From assembly GCA_004292955.1 (NCBI GenBank), contig RDXX01000062.1:1-48192 (forward strand): a stretch of 48,192 bases of DNA, in the 5' to 3' direction. Made by a program: the position numbers and the translations under genes. Positions 24,422-34,994 of this stretch are shown here, piece after piece. The DNA comes from Oscillatoriales cyanobacterium (GTDB lineage: Bacteria > Cyanobacteriota > Cyanobacteriia > Cyanobacteriales > Microcoleaceae). Position 1 is the stretch's first letter. Every line of letters starts with the position of its first letter. The notes beneath the pieces are model-generated. The model was not told where the DNA came from. It saw only the letters and a list, made by a program, of their open reading frames with translations, and ran no database searches.

Positions 24422-25564
24422 CTACGATTGTTTTTCGAGAATTTTGTTTAACTGAATAAATGCGTCTTGTTTAGATTTACCTAGATGATAATCCGAGGCA
24501 TTACAGGTTTTAATGTGTCCGCCTTGTCGGGTAACAATTTTCCAATATTCATAGGGAATATTATTGATAATATAAGGATGATGACTGGTGGCAATAAATT
24601 GCAAGGTTTTATTTTCGTGAATCAGGTCATCAGTTAAGATATCAATACAATTAATCCCTAAGCTGTTCTCAAATTCATCAATCAATATTACCGAACCTTC
24701 ATTTGAAAGAAAAATTTCGCCAAGATGAATAATTGTACGTAACATACCCGAAGACATCCTATCTTCCCTAATCCATTTAGGCACAGATTTCTCTTTGATA
24801 GAAATAACAGGGACAAATATATCAGCAAATCCTTTGGGGAAGTCGTCTGTTTTAAAAGGCTCAACTCTGACATCTTCGATTTGTTGAAAAACATCAATGA
24901 ATCTTGACTTAATTGCTTCAAAAATATCTAACTTATTTTCATAAATCAGATATAGCTTAGTTCTAATATCCTCATCGCTATTTACTATGCTCTCTAAGGT
25001 TTGATATTTGTTTTTAATCGAGTGCAAAGATTGCTTTGAGCTTCTAAGACGCAGACCGTTGATTGTATGGTCGCGATATTCTATTTTATTTAGAGCATCA
25101 AAGGCTTCTTTTATAACACTTTCTTCTTTCAATAGATATATCATTGATTGATGTGAAGAAAGCTTTGGTATTTGGCTATTTTTGAATTTTATCTCTTCTT
25201 GATTCCGCTCAACTAATACCTCATTTTTTGAAATCAGTTTTTCATAAATAAATGATGGTTTTTCATTTTCATCTGGGTTTTCTTTTTCAGGATCGTCAAA
25301 ATTTAGTTCATTGGTTTCAACAGTATCAAAACCACCTTCCCAAATAAATTCAGTGCCGTTTACAGTAGAAAATATGATTTTCCATTCCAATCCATTGATA
25401 GCTTTTCCATTGGCTATACGTTTTAAATCGATAATTCCACGCAAGATTTGGGTTTTACCTGCACCTGATACGCCAACTAAAAGAGTTAAATTGGATGAAA
25501 ATTTAATTTCATCAAAATCCCAACCCAAAAAATGATTTTTTAATTGGAGTGAAATAATTTTCAT
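24422..25564 (-). CDS. AAA family (ABC-type) ATPase of two-gene module
   Basis: A 380-residue P-loop ATPase of the ABC/SMC-like AAA_21 type. Walker A is GVSGAGKT (31-38). A helical insertion occupies about 80-260. A signature-like SSGMLR (271-276) precedes Walker B VILIDEFEN (292-300), with the H-loop His in ATSHHP (His328). This layout is shared by ATPases of OLD, Septu (PtuA), retron-associated and PARIS (AriA) defence modules, which act with an adjacent effector. Here the neighbour is a TOPRIM-like gene one base downstream. The pair is AT-rich compared with its flanks. It is longer than a simple ABC domain and has no membrane segment, so a transporter role is unlikely. Confidence 0.82.
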   Translation of the reverse strand: MKIISLQLKNHFLGWDFDEIKFSSNLTLLVGVSGAGKTQILRGIIDLKRIANGKAINGLEWKIIFSTVNGTEFIWEGGFDTVETNELNFDDPEKENPDENEKPSFIYEKLISKNEVLVERNQEEIKFKNSQIPKLSSHQSMIYLLKEESVIKEAFDALNKIEYRDHTINGLRLRSSKQSLHSIKNKYQTLESIVNSDEDIRTKLYLIYENKLDIFEAIKSRFIDVFQQIEDVRVEPFKTDDFPKGFADIFVPVISIKEKSVPKWIREDRMSSGMLRTIIHLGEIFLSNEGSVILIDEFENSLGINCIDILTDDLIHENKTLQFIATSHHPYIINNIPYEYWKIVTRQGGHIKTCNASDYHLGKSKQDAFIQLNKILEKQS

Positions 25565-25702
25565 AAGTTAATTCTTTTTGTTCAAATTGCTAAAAATATT
25601 TAAATTGTTGCAGTTGAGCAATATTGTAGCATGGAAGAAAGAGGAGACGATCGCAAAACTTCAACCCTAAAATAGGCTGAAAATCTCTCCCCACTTCCCC
25701 CA

Positions 25703-26884
25703 TCACCCCTTAACGCAAACCACCTGCTTCAAAGTCGCCACCACTTCCACCAAATCCGACTGCTGACTCATCACCTCCTCAATCGGCTTATAAGCCCCCG
25801 GAATTTCATCTAAAAATTCCTCATCTTTACGGCACTCAACCCCCTCAGTCTGCCGTACAAAATCATCAAGAGTAAATACATTCTTCGCTTGATTTCGAGA
25901 CATCGATCGACCCGCACCGTGAGAACAAGAACAGTAACTTTCCACATTACCTTTGCCCTTAACAATGAAAGATTTTGTTCCCATCGAACCCGGAATAATT
26001 CCATAATCCTCAACATCCGCGCGCACGGCACCTTTGCGAGTCACATACACATCTTCGCCAAAATGTACTTCTTTTTCCGCGTAATTGTGATGACAATTCA
26101 CCTCTAATAACGGCTTAGTAGATTTGCCACCCGCAACGTGCTTTTGCACAATGTGCTTAAACCGATTCATCATCACATCGCGATTAAAACGAGCATAATC
26201 TTGCGCCCACTGCAAATCGTGCCAGTAAGCAGCAAACTCCGGCGTACCTGTTACAAAATAAGCCAAATCTTTGTCAGCCAAACTAATTTCTGCCAGTTTA
26301 GCTAAATCTTTAGCAGTGTCGATGTGGTGTTGGGCTAGCAGATTACCGATACCGCGCGAACCAGAGTGCAGCATCAGCCAAACCGAGTTTTCCGTATCAA
26401 CGCAAACCTCAATAAAATGATTGCCACCGCCGAGGGAACCTAACTGTTTTAAAGCTTTATTATCTTGGCGCTGCACTCCTTGATGCAGTTCCTTGAAATC
26501 GCCCCATCTTTGCCAGTTGGTGACAGATTTTTCGACTTCTTTGTTTTCTGCAAATCCGACGGGAATTGCTGCTTCGATATCGAGGCGAATTTGTTTGAGT
26601 TTGCCTTCTAATTTGTTGGCGCTGAATGGCATTTTTACGGCCATCATCCCGCAACCAATATCCACGCCCACAGCAGCAGGAATAATTGCTTCTTTTGTGG
26701 CAATTACTGAACCGACTAAAGCTCCTTTTCCTAAATGTACGTCGGGCATTAATGCGACGTGTTTGAATACAAAGGGCAAAGATGCTACATTGGTTGCCAT
26801 CTTGGTCTCTTTGTCGCCCAGGGCGTGATTTGCCCAGGATAATACTGGTTTTGGGGTGGATATTTCTAATTTTTCGTAGGGCAT
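25703..26884 (-). CDS. rtcB: RNA-splicing ligase RtcB
   Basis: RtcB joins RNA 2',3'-cyclic phosphate (or 3'-phosphate) ends to 5'-OH ends using GTP and Mn, in tRNA splicing or RNA repair. The 393-residue protein has the metal-binding core VGVDIGCGM (Asp75, Cys78), GGGNHFIEV (His156), LHSGSRGIG (His173) and NCHHNY, plus the guanylylated histidine in CSHGAGRSMSR (His322). It starts at ATG 26884. At a little under 400 residues it is the short RtcB type without an intein. It is transcribed toward the ATPase/TOPRIM pair, 138 bases upstream of the ATPase start, so co-transcription is possible. Confidence 0.95.
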   Translation of the reverse strand: MPYEKLEISTPKPVLSWANHALGDKETKMATNVASLPFVFKHVALMPDVHLGKGALVGSVIATKEAIIPAAVGVDIGCGMMAVKMPFSANKLEGKLKQIRLDIEAAIPVGFAENKEVEKSVTNWQRWGDFKELHQGVQRQDNKALKQLGSLGGGNHFIEVCVDTENSVWLMLHSGSRGIGNLLAQHHIDTAKDLAKLAEISLADKDLAYFVTGTPEFAAYWHDLQWAQDYARFNRDVMMNRFKHIVQKHVAGGKSTKPLLEVNCHHNYAEKEVHFGEDVYVTRKGAVRADVEDYGIIPGSMGTKSFIVKGKGNVESYCSCSHGAGRSMSRNQAKNVFTLDDFVRQTEGVECRKDEEFLDEIPGAYKPIEEVMSQQSDLVEVVATLKQVVCVKG

Positions 26885-27131
26885 TTTTGTTTAAATATAT
26901 TTAACTCGATCTACTGTGTAGTATATTTGTAGCACAAATATCGGCTAAGGTCAATAGCCCGATCGCCCAAAACGCGGTTTTCAACCAAAAAACTTACTTC
27001 AAACCTCGAATATCCGTTAAAAACCCCGATCGCAGGCAGAAAGTTTGTAGTGAGGACTTCAGTCCTCCAAAAGAGCGCCCTACAAGCTCAACCCGCTCGC
27101 AGTGCACACCCTACAGGCTACTTACAGGCGG
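26885..27131. other. Intergenic region upstream of rtcB
   Basis: About 250 bases without a supported gene. It contains a GAGGACTTCAGTCCTC palindrome (about 27052-27067), part of a common cyanobacterial repeat, and a further GCACACCCTACAGGC-type fragment. The rtcB promoter should lie at its left edge. Confidence 0.45.
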
Positions 27132-27518
27132 TTATTTGTCGATCGCAAATATTAGTTGTTTCAGCACATCCAACCGCGAACAGTTCCAGTAATCGATGTG
27201 GGAAACGATTAAACCGTCGCCGTTAACCTTCAGTTCGCTTCTACCCGCGATCGCCATTTTCGGTTTCCAAGGTAGAGGCGCGATCCAACTCAGAGTCCAG
27301 CGAGTTTGTACAGTATCTCCAGACTGAGAAATATCGTGCAAGTCGAGTTTAATCTGTTGAAAAAAAGTTCCCATAAACCCGATCATTTTTCGGTAGCGAT
27401 CGACTCCAGTAAATCGATTTACTGGGTCTTCAAAATAAACATCTTTTGCATAAATGCTGTAAGTCTGATTTTCAGGAAATCTGCGGTAGTCATCTTTAAG
27501 AATTTCCAGAATATTCAT
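27132..27518 (-). CDS. DUF2358 domain protein
   Basis: A 128-residue cytoplasmic protein with the NTF2-like pattern of DUF2358: MNILEILKDDYRRFPE, then YAKDVYFEDPVNRFTGVDRYR, and a beta-rich half with WTLSWIAPLPWKPKMAI and GLIVSHIDYWNCSR. Members are common in cyanobacteria and plastids and have no firmly known reaction; the SnoaL/NTF2-like fold suggests binding of a small hydrophobic ligand. It is a monocistronic gene on the minus strand, divergent from the GST gene. Confidence 0.88.
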   Translation of the reverse strand: MNILEILKDDYRRFPENQTYSIYAKDVYFEDPVNRFTGVDRYRKMIGFMGTFFQQIKLDLHDISQSGDTVQTRWTLSWIAPLPWKPKMAIAGRSELKVNGDGLIVSHIDYWNCSRLDVLKQLIFAIDK

Positions 27519-27681
27519 TATTATTAATCATACGCCTTAAATCACTATAATATAATCATACCAAAAAATAGGGTTTCCCATCCGGGTTCCCAGGATTCCC
27601 CAAGTTTTTAGAACAGGGTATAAATTCCAGTCTTAAAAACCTTGTCCTCAACTGTCAACTGTCAACTATCAACTGTCAATT

Positions 27682-28296
27682 ATGATCGACCTCTACACTT
27701 TTACCACACCGAACGGCCGCAAAGTCTCGATCATGCTCGAAGAAATAGGTTTACCCTACAACGTGCACGTCATAGACATCAGCAAAAACGACCAATTTAG
27801 CCCGGAATTCATCGCCATCAACCCCAACAGCAAAATACCCGCTATAGTCGATCGCGATAACAGCATTACAGTCTTCGAGTCAGGCGCCATCCTGATCTAT
27901 CTAGCCGAAAAAGCAGGCCAATTTCTGCCCACCGACAAACACAAATACTTTCAAGTCATGGAGTGGCTGATGTTTCAAATGGCCAGCGTCGGGCCAATGT
28001 TCGGACAACTAAACCACTTCAGACGTTTTGCACCCGAACAAATTCCCTATGCAATTCAACGCTACGAAAAAGAAACCTTGCGCCTCTACGGAGTATTAGA
28101 TTCTCAACTAGCAAAATACGAATACATTTGCGGCGAATATTCGATCGCGGATATCGCGACTTATCCGTGGGTGGCTATTTACGAATTTCAAGGATTAACC
28201 CTCGACAACCATCCCCACCTCAAACGTTGGGTAGAAACCTTGCAGAAGCGTCCCGCCGTTGAGCGCGGTATGGCTGTTCCAGCTATACAAAAATAG
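27682..28296 (+). CDS. Nu-class glutathione transferase-like protein (YfcG/YghU type)
   Basis: A 204-residue GST fold protein: thioredoxin-like N-domain (1-80) and helical C-domain. The N-terminal FTTPNGRKVSIMLEE carries Thr9 and Asn11, the residues that replace Tyr/Ser/Cys at the active site of E. coli YfcG and define Nu-class disulfide-bond reductases. NPNSKIPAIVD with the cis-proline and FESGAILIYLAEK with the glutathione gamma-Glu contact are also typical. It probably reduces disulfides with two glutathiones. CAACTGT-type heptamers abut the start codon, so no ribosome binding site is seen. A 43-base tandem repeat follows the stop. Confidence 0.92.
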   Translation: MIDLYTFTTPNGRKVSIMLEEIGLPYNVHVIDISKNDQFSPEFIAINPNSKIPAIVDRDNSITVFESGAILIYLAEKAGQFLPTDKHKYFQVMEWLMFQMASVGPMFGQLNHFRRFAPEQIPYAIQRYEKETLRLYGVLDSQLAKYEYICGEYSIADIATYPWVAIYEFQGLTLDNHPHLKRWVETLQKRPAVERGMAVPAIQK

Positions 28297-28330
28297 CACT
28301 TTTTGTAGCGGGCTAGGAGCAACGCCCCAC

Positions 28331-28459
28331 AATCAAATATTCTGGTTTTGGGCGGGCTAGAAGCCCACCCCACAATCAAATATTCTGGTTTTGGGCGGGC
28401 TAGAAGCCCACCCCACAATCAAATATTCTGGTTTTGGGCGGGCTAGAAGCCCACCCCAC
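28331..28459. repeat. 43-bp tandem repeat, three copies
   Basis: Three exact head-to-tail units beginning AATCAAATATTCTGGTTTTG and containing GGGCGGGCTAGAAGCCC, spaced 43 bases apart at 28331, 28374 and 28417. Diverged partial units lie at both ends. They lie between convergent GST and icd genes. Each unit contains the pairing halves GGGCGGGCT/AGAAGCCCACCC, so the transcript could form hairpins from either direction. Confidence 0.92.
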
Positions 28460-28521
28460 AATCAACTTCACTCTTTCTTTGTGGAACGGGCTTCTAGCCC
28501 GTTCAAAAAAATCCCTCAAAC

Positions 28522-29946
28522 CTAATCAGCAAAGTGCTTAATAATCGCTTCAGCAAACTCCGAACACTTTAACTCAGGTACAGGCGGTTCCATTAACCTT
28601 GCCAAATCGTAGGTAACTTCACCGTTAGAAATTGCCGCGCCCAAACCCTTCTTAATCAAATCTGCGGCTTCCTGCCATCCCATATATTCTAACATCATCA
28701 CCCCCGACAAAATCAGGGAACCGGGATTAACTCGATCGAGACCGGCGTGTTTCGGTGCAGTACCGTGAGTCGCCTCAAAAACAGCACATTCATCACCAAT
28801 ATTCGCACCGGGGCCCATGCCCAATCCGCCGACAATTGCTGCGGCAGCATCTGACAAATAATCGCCGTTTAAATTCATGGTTGCCAAAATTGAATATTCG
28901 GCTGGTCGAGTTTGAATTTGTTGGAAAATACTGTCAGCAATCCGGTCATTGACCATGATTTTTTCTTTCCACTTTCCGCTACCGTGACTTTCCCAAATTG
29001 CGGACAGAACATCGGCAACTTCTTTACAAATTACTGCTTGTTTTTCCGGAGTCAAAGCATCGTAGCCCGGATCTATTTGGCGGGCATTTTCTTCTAAGCT
29101 AATCTCGGAATTGTGCTCTTTGTTGCCGAGAATCCAGGACTCTCTTTCTGTTACGCAATCAGCACGAAATTCGGTGGTTGCCAACTCGTAACCCCAATCT
29201 CGGAAACCTCCTTCGGTGTATTTCATGATGTTGCCTTTGTGCACCAAGGTTACTTGCTGCTTATCTTTTGGCAACCGCAAAGCGTGGGTAATTGCCCGCC
29301 GCACTAAACGCTGAGAACCACTTTTGCTAATTGGTTTAATGCCGATCGCAGAATCGAGGCGTATTTGTTTTTTGCCGTGTTCTGGCGTTGCAGGAATTAA
29401 CTCATTGTTGAGGTATTCAATTAGTTTGTTACCGATTTCGCTGCCTTGTTTCCATTCAATTCCCAGGTATATATCTTCTGTATTTTCCCGGTAAATAATT
29501 ACATCTAGCAGTTCGGGAGTTTTGTGCAGCGATGGGGTGCCATCGTAATATTTGCAGGGCCGCACGCAGGCGTAGAGGTCAAATATTTGGCGCAATGCTA
29601 CGTTGAGCGATCGAATTCCGCCACCTACTGGGGTTGTCAGCGGGCCTTTGATGGCGACGCCGTACTCTTTGATGGCATCTAGGGAATCTTGGGGTAAATA
29701 CTGGTAAGTACCGTAGACATCGCAGGCTTCGTCGCCTACGTAAATCTTGAACCAGTTGATTTTCCGCTGGCCTCCGTAAGCCTTTTCTACGGCAGTATCC
29801 ATGACTTTCTGGGATGCTGGCCAGAGGTCTACGCCCGTACCGTCACCGCGTATGAAGGGGATAATTGGGTCGTTGGGGACGATCGGCGAACCGTCTTTGA
29901 ATGTAATTTTAGAACCAGTTGTGGGGGCTACAATCTTTTCGTACAT
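28522..29946 (-). CDS. icd: NADP-dependent isocitrate dehydrogenase
   Basis: Converts isocitrate to 2-oxoglutarate with NADP, supplying the carbon skeleton for nitrogen assimilation in cyanobacteria. The 474-residue length is that of the cyanobacterial enzyme, longer than the E. coli one. Visible motifs are [14 protein letters not shown], the substrate loop [13 protein letters not shown] with the regulatory Ser, the [14 protein letters not shown] segment, [29 protein letters not shown] and HGTAPKHAG for cofactor binding. The start is the ATG at 29946. In many cyanobacteria icd is under NtcA control, but no clear GTA-N8-TAC box was found here. Confidence 0.97.
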   Translation of the reverse strand: MYEKIVAPTTGSKITFKDGSPIVPNDPIIPFIRGDGTGVDLWPASQKVMDTAVEKAYGGQRKINWFKIYVGDEACDVYGTYQYLPQDSLDAIKEYGVAIKGPLTTPVGGGIRSLNVALRQIFDLYACVRPCKYYDGTPSLHKTPELLDVIIYRENTEDIYLGIEWKQGSEIGNKLIEYLNNELIPATPEHGKKQIRLDSAIGIKPISKSGSQRLVRRAITHALRLPKDKQQVTLVHKGNIMKYTEGGFRDWGYELATTEFRADCVTERESWILGNKEHNSEISLEENARQIDPGYDALTPEKQAVICKEVADVLSAIWESHGSGKWKEKIMVNDRIADSIFQQIQTRPAEYSILATMNLNGDYLSDAAAAIVGGLGMGPGANIGDECAVFEATHGTAPKHAGLDRVNPGSLILSGVMMLEYMGWQEAADLIKKGLGAAISNGEVTYDLARLMEPPVPELKCSEFAEAIIKHFAD

Positions 29947-30106
29947 ATCTTAACAGTGCGGATAGCAATTCTCCTTATTTTGCCACGATTATCTGTCTAA
30001 ACCTCAAATTTTTCTAAATAATTGCCAAAAATTTGGATGACTTTATTTTTTACCGCACAGCAAAGCAGATGAACGCAGATAAACGCAGATTCTTTTGATG
30101 ATGTCT

Positions 30107-30721
30107 TTATTTGCGATATTTTTCCTTCTGCATATTCTTTTTCACAACCCACAAAATAAAGCCGATGACAATAGTCACGGCAACTATTTTGGAAACGGGA
30201 GCGAGGTAATCATCTACAAGTGCATAATTTTCACCTAATTTATATCCGGCAAAAGTGAGGAAACTCACCCACAAAATTGTGCCGATTGTTGAGTAGACTA
30301 AAAACGGGATTAAAGCCATATTGTTGATGCCGGCGGGCAGGGAAATCAGAGTGCGAACTCCCGGTACCAGGCGACACAAAAATACGGCTTTGTTGCCGTG
30401 TCTGTTAAACCATCTATTTGATTTGTCAATATCTGCACCGGATACTGTAATCCATTTGCCATATTTGTCTGCTAAATTTCTCAAGCGTTCTTCGCTCAAT
30501 AATTTGCCGGCATAGTACCAGGGAAGTGCTCCGAGAATGGTGCCGATTGTCCCTGCTGCGATCGCCAGGGTTAAGTCCATATCGCCCTTCGATGCGGTGA
30601 ATCCTGCCAGCGGCATGATCAATTCTGAGGGGATCGGCGGGAACAAATTTTCTAAGAACATCAACAGTGCAATGCCGAGATAGCCCATCGACTGCATTGT
30701 GTTAGTTATCCATTCAACCAT
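30107..30721 (-). CDS. DedA family membrane protein (first copy)
   Basis: A 204-residue integral membrane protein of the DedA/SNARE-associated family, whose members act in lipid flipping and membrane-potential homeostasis. It has ENLFPPIPSELIMPLAGF in the first re-entrant region, the conserved FLCRLVPGVRTLISLPAG segment with the essential arginines, and about four hydrophobic spans. The C-terminus is basic (KKNMQKEKYRK). A second, divergent DedA gene lies at 32664-33269, with ahcY in between; the two are not recent duplicates. Confidence 0.95.
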   Translation of the reverse strand: MVEWITNTMQSMGYLGIALLMFLENLFPPIPSELIMPLAGFTASKGDMDLTLAIAAGTIGTILGALPWYYAGKLLSEERLRNLADKYGKWITVSGADIDKSNRWFNRHGNKAVFLCRLVPGVRTLISLPAGINNMALIPFLVYSTIGTILWVSFLTFAGYKLGENYALVDDYLAPVSKIVAVTIVIGFILWVVKKNMQKEKYRK

Positions 30722-31021
30722 TTTGATTTAATAATTGGTAATAGGTAGTCAGTAGTCAGTAGTCATTAGTCAGTAGTTTGCTCGTTCCTAGGCTCTGCCC
30801 ATTGGTGACAACTTAAGACTGAAAGCCCTGAGAAATGTCGTTTTTACCTGAGTCTAGATCCCCCTAAATCCCCCTTAAGAAGGGGGACTTTGAGAAGATT
30901 CCGGTTCCCCCCTTATTAAGGGGGGTTAGGGGGGATCTAGACTTCGACACAAACAAGAAAGACTATCGGTTTAACATTAACTTGCCAGCAATGGGATTGC
31001 CGCTACAACTCAATACTATGA
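30722..31021. repeat. dedA-ahcY spacer with palindromic element, copy 2
   Basis: The spacer starts with AGTCAGT-type heptamers (about 30747-30775) and then carries, at 30851-30943, a second copy of the GATCCCCCTAAATCCCCC palindrome. Its outer ends AGTCTAGATC/GATCTAGACT pair perfectly. No gene is supported. Confidence 0.85.
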
Positions 31022-32299
<1,278 letters not shown>

Positions 32300-32663
32300 T
32301 TATGTTATTTCCCAGAAATCATCAAACTTTGTTAGTTTTAGCAGATAAACCCATCAGCGGGCAAGTGCTGTGATTTTAGTCGATCGCGATCGGCGGTGCT
32401 TATCTTAAATTTTGATTCTGAGCGATCGACCAATTTGCGATATCAGCACCGAGGAGTAACCCACACAGCCAGAGTCAGTCGATTTTAGATTTGAGATTTT
32501 ACATTGACTCCACAGATCAATCTGGAATCTTCAACTTTGATCTCAAACCTTACTGTCCGGCGGAGTCAATCTTTTTTGTCAAGTCAATCCGCCTAACTTA
32601 ACCTAAAATACCGATCGCGAAAAAGCTTGCTGTCTATGCCTTCTTCCTTCTTCCTTCTTCCTT
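32300..32663. other. Intergenic region between ahcY and second dedA
   Basis: About 360 bases without a supported gene. It contains several GCGATCGC-like sites, a TTTTAGATTTGAGATTTT heptamer-like stretch and a CTTCTTCC tract (about 32641-32665) next to the dedA stop. Promoter elements for ahcY should lie within the first 150 bases. Confidence 0.45.
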
Positions 32664-33269
32664 CTACTTATTAGCGCGGCGTTCTTGAATTATATGAATA
32701 ACTGAAGGCACAAAAGAAAGTACAATTATTACACCAACAATCGGCAGTAAATATTGGTCAACTTTGTCCGGAGGAATCATCTTTCCCAAAAAATAACCGA
32801 GTAGAGTCAGCCCCACCGTCCACACAAACCCGCCGATCAGGTTGTAAAACATAAAAGTTTTGTATTTCATTGCCGCCACTCCCGCCACTATCGGTGCAAA
32901 AGTGCGGACAATTGGCATAAATCTCGCCAGTACAACTGCTTTTTGGCCGTGTTTTTCGTAGAAGTTTTCGGTTTTATCTAAATATTCTTTCTTAAACAGC
33001 CAGGAATCTTCCTTGTTAAATAAGCGACGGCCCCAGCGGTGTCCAGTTGCATAGCCCACATTATCGCCAGCCACCGCGCAGACAAAACACCCAAAAATTA
33101 GCGTCCAAATATTCATAGAGTTTGGCCCCGACGCCACAATTCCAGCAGCAAATAGCAAGCTGTCTCCCGGCAGAAAAAAACCGAACAGCAATCCGGATTC
33201 TGCGAACACAATAGCCCAAATTCCCAAATAGCCGAAGGTTTTAATCAGTTGCTGCAAATCAAAATTCAT
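32664..33269 (-). CDS. DedA family membrane protein (second copy)
   Basis: A DedA-family protein of 201 residues when started at ATG 33269 (MNFDLQQLIKTFGYLG). The open frame continues to 33344, but the extra 25 residues are polar and not family-like. The conserved elements are FFLPGDSLLFAAG, CAVAGDNVGYATGHRWGRRLF and LARFMPIVRTFAPIVAGVA with the functional arginines. This places it in the DedA/YqjA-like branch carrying the membrane-embedded acidic and basic residues, distinct from the first copy. It is convergent with no gene and divergent from the MscS gene. Confidence 0.94.
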   Translation of the reverse strand: MNFDLQQLIKTFGYLGIWAIVFAESGLLFGFFLPGDSLLFAAGIVASGPNSMNIWTLIFGCFVCAVAGDNVGYATGHRWGRRLFNKEDSWLFKKEYLDKTENFYEKHGQKAVVLARFMPIVRTFAPIVAGVAAMKYKTFMFYNLIGGFVWTVGLTLLGYFLGKMIPPDKVDQYLLPIVGVIIVLSFVPSVIHIIQERRANK

Positions 33270-33421
33270 CTTTCTGTTTTTCCGGGGAATGAACTCAGCA
33301 GTACATATGACATCTCGGATATCATTGTCTGTTGAATATAGCATAAACGAGGGTCAGGCAAAATAATAAATTAGCCAGCGATCGATATATTTACCTAAAA
33401 ATTTTTAGTTCAAATTTAACA

Positions 33422-34301
33422 ATGGGCGCCATAATTCAACAAATCCAAACTAGCTTGTTAAATCTGCTGGGTCAAGCGATCGAGGCAATGCCTTCAATAG
33501 CAGCGGCTGTGGTAGTTATTGTGCTGACGAACACGGCAGCAAAGTTTGTTAGCCTCGCAGTCTCGGCAGCTACTCAACAGACTGTCAAAAGTTTATCCTT
33601 GCGATCGCTCTTGGTGCAGATAGCCTTTGCCCTCACTTGGGCGGCTGGCAGTTCGATCGCCTGCGTCATTGCTTTCCCGGCTTTGCGTCCCGGAGACATC
33701 ATCGGTTTGTTAGGATTGGGTTCAGTAGCTGTTAGTTTTGCCTTCCAAGATATCTTCAAAAACTTTTTAGCAGGCATCTTGATGCTGTTGCACGAACCGT
33801 TTCAATTAGGCGACCAGATAGTTGTAGAAGGCTTTGAAGGTACAGTCGAAGAGATTTCGATGCGTTCAACTCAAATTATGACTTATCAGGGAGAGCGAGT
33901 GATTGTGCCGAATGCGATCGTCTTTACCAATTCAGTGCGGGTACTCACTGCCATGCCACACAGGCGAACTGACTTGCCTTTAATTTTGGACTACGATACC
34001 GAACCTTCCTTGGCAATTGAAACCTTGGTCAAAGCTATTTCTGAAGTCGAAGGTGTTTTTTCGCAACCAACCCCAGAAGTAGATATTTCAGGTCTTAACG
34101 ATGGTTCTTTGCATCTGATTGTCCGTTATTGGACGCTGCCGGAACTTTTCACAGGTGCGACGGACAAAAACTAGGGCTGTGGTGGCGATTAAAGCAGCGT
34201 GCGATCGAGCGGAGATTAAAATTCCTCAACCCGTACCGGTGAATTTGTATGAGTTACACTCCTCGAACAACTCTGCGTCAAATTCAGCTAGCGACGCATA
34301 A
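33422..34301 (+). pseudogene. MscS-type mechanosensitive channel, frameshifted near the C-terminus
   Basis: Small-conductance mechanosensitive channel family. Residues 1-130 hold three hydrophobic spans including the pore-helix-like LLGLGSVAVSFAFQDIFKNFL, and the cytoplasmic beta domain follows (PFQLGDQIVVEGFEGTVEE; RVIVPNAIVFTNSV). The frame from 33422 stops at 34174 (250 aa) with an unlike tail PELFTGATDKN. From about 34150 the family C-terminus QVRRTKTRAVVAIKAACDRAEIKIPQP continues one base out of phase to 34301. A one-base indel close to the CTTTTC run therefore truncates the protein. Either the gene has decayed or the base is a sequencing error. A MITE starts immediately after the stop. 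Confidence 0.82.
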
Positions 34302-34820
34302 TTAAGGATCGCAAATTAAATAATTTACACAAGTTTGTGGAATGGGCGTCCCGCCCATTCCACAAGAATAATAAAGATTGTAAGTTATTTAATTCTCATT
34401 CCTAAGCTACTGCCAGAGTGGGAGAGTGGGAGAGGGGGAGAGAGGGAAAGGGGGAGATGGGGAGATGGGAGCATCTCAATTTTTGCAAAAAGCATTTTTT
34501 ATTCTAGTGCTGTCCCCGCTCGCGTATTTTATAAGCCAATACGGTTGACTTAACGCTTTTTGACGAATGTCATCTCAGGATTTTCTAGGCAATACAGGCA
34601 TTTCTTGAAAGTCAGATTGTTCTTAAGTCAACCGTATTGTTTTATAAGGAATGAGAATTAAATAACTTCCACAAGTTTGTGGGATGGGCGTCCCGCCCGT
34701 GCTTTTTGGACGGGCGGGACGCCCATCCCACAATAACAATTAAAATTGTAAGTTATTTAATTTGCGATCCTAAGCAAGCGAGTGGGGACAGCACTACAAA
34801 TGCAAAACAGAGATTCTCCC
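34302..34820. mobile_element. Nested cluster of MITE-like elements
   Basis: Four elements are stacked here. (1) 34302-34405: ends TTAAGGATCGCAAATTAAAT and, inverted, TTAGGAATGAGAATTAAAT. (2) 34467-34820: a relative of the MITE at 22129, beginning GGGAGCATCTCA and ending GAGATTCTCCC. (3) 34536-34639: a 104-base element inside (2), with CAATACGGTTGACTTAA inverted ends and a 9-base duplication TTTTATAAG on both sides (34527-34535, 34640-34648). (4) 34645-34774: another copy of family (1), abutting (3). A purine-rich tract (GGGAGAGGGGGAGAGAGG) fills 34419-34466. Confidence 0.85.
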
Positions 34821-34994
34821 TGCGAAACATCCTCTTCCCTCTTCCTTCTTCTTTCTTCCTTATTCCTGATGACTACTGACTAATGACTTCTTTCTTCAAG
34901 CAAAAGGCGAGCCGATTTCCCATCAGCGCGCCTGAAAATTTTATGCTTTTTTTGTCAAACGTAATCGAACAGATCGTTCCGTTTCAAAAAATTA

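Noticed and set aside
24422..25564. ABC transporter ATPase
   Set aside because: No permease or membrane partner is adjacent, there is a long helical insertion between Walker A and the signature, and the neighbour is TOPRIM-like.
32300..32663. Possible SAH riboswitch: a CCGAGGAG-like core near 32450 upstream of ahcY
   Set aside because: The core lies on the plus strand whereas ahcY is on the minus strand, and the remaining consensus elements are missing.
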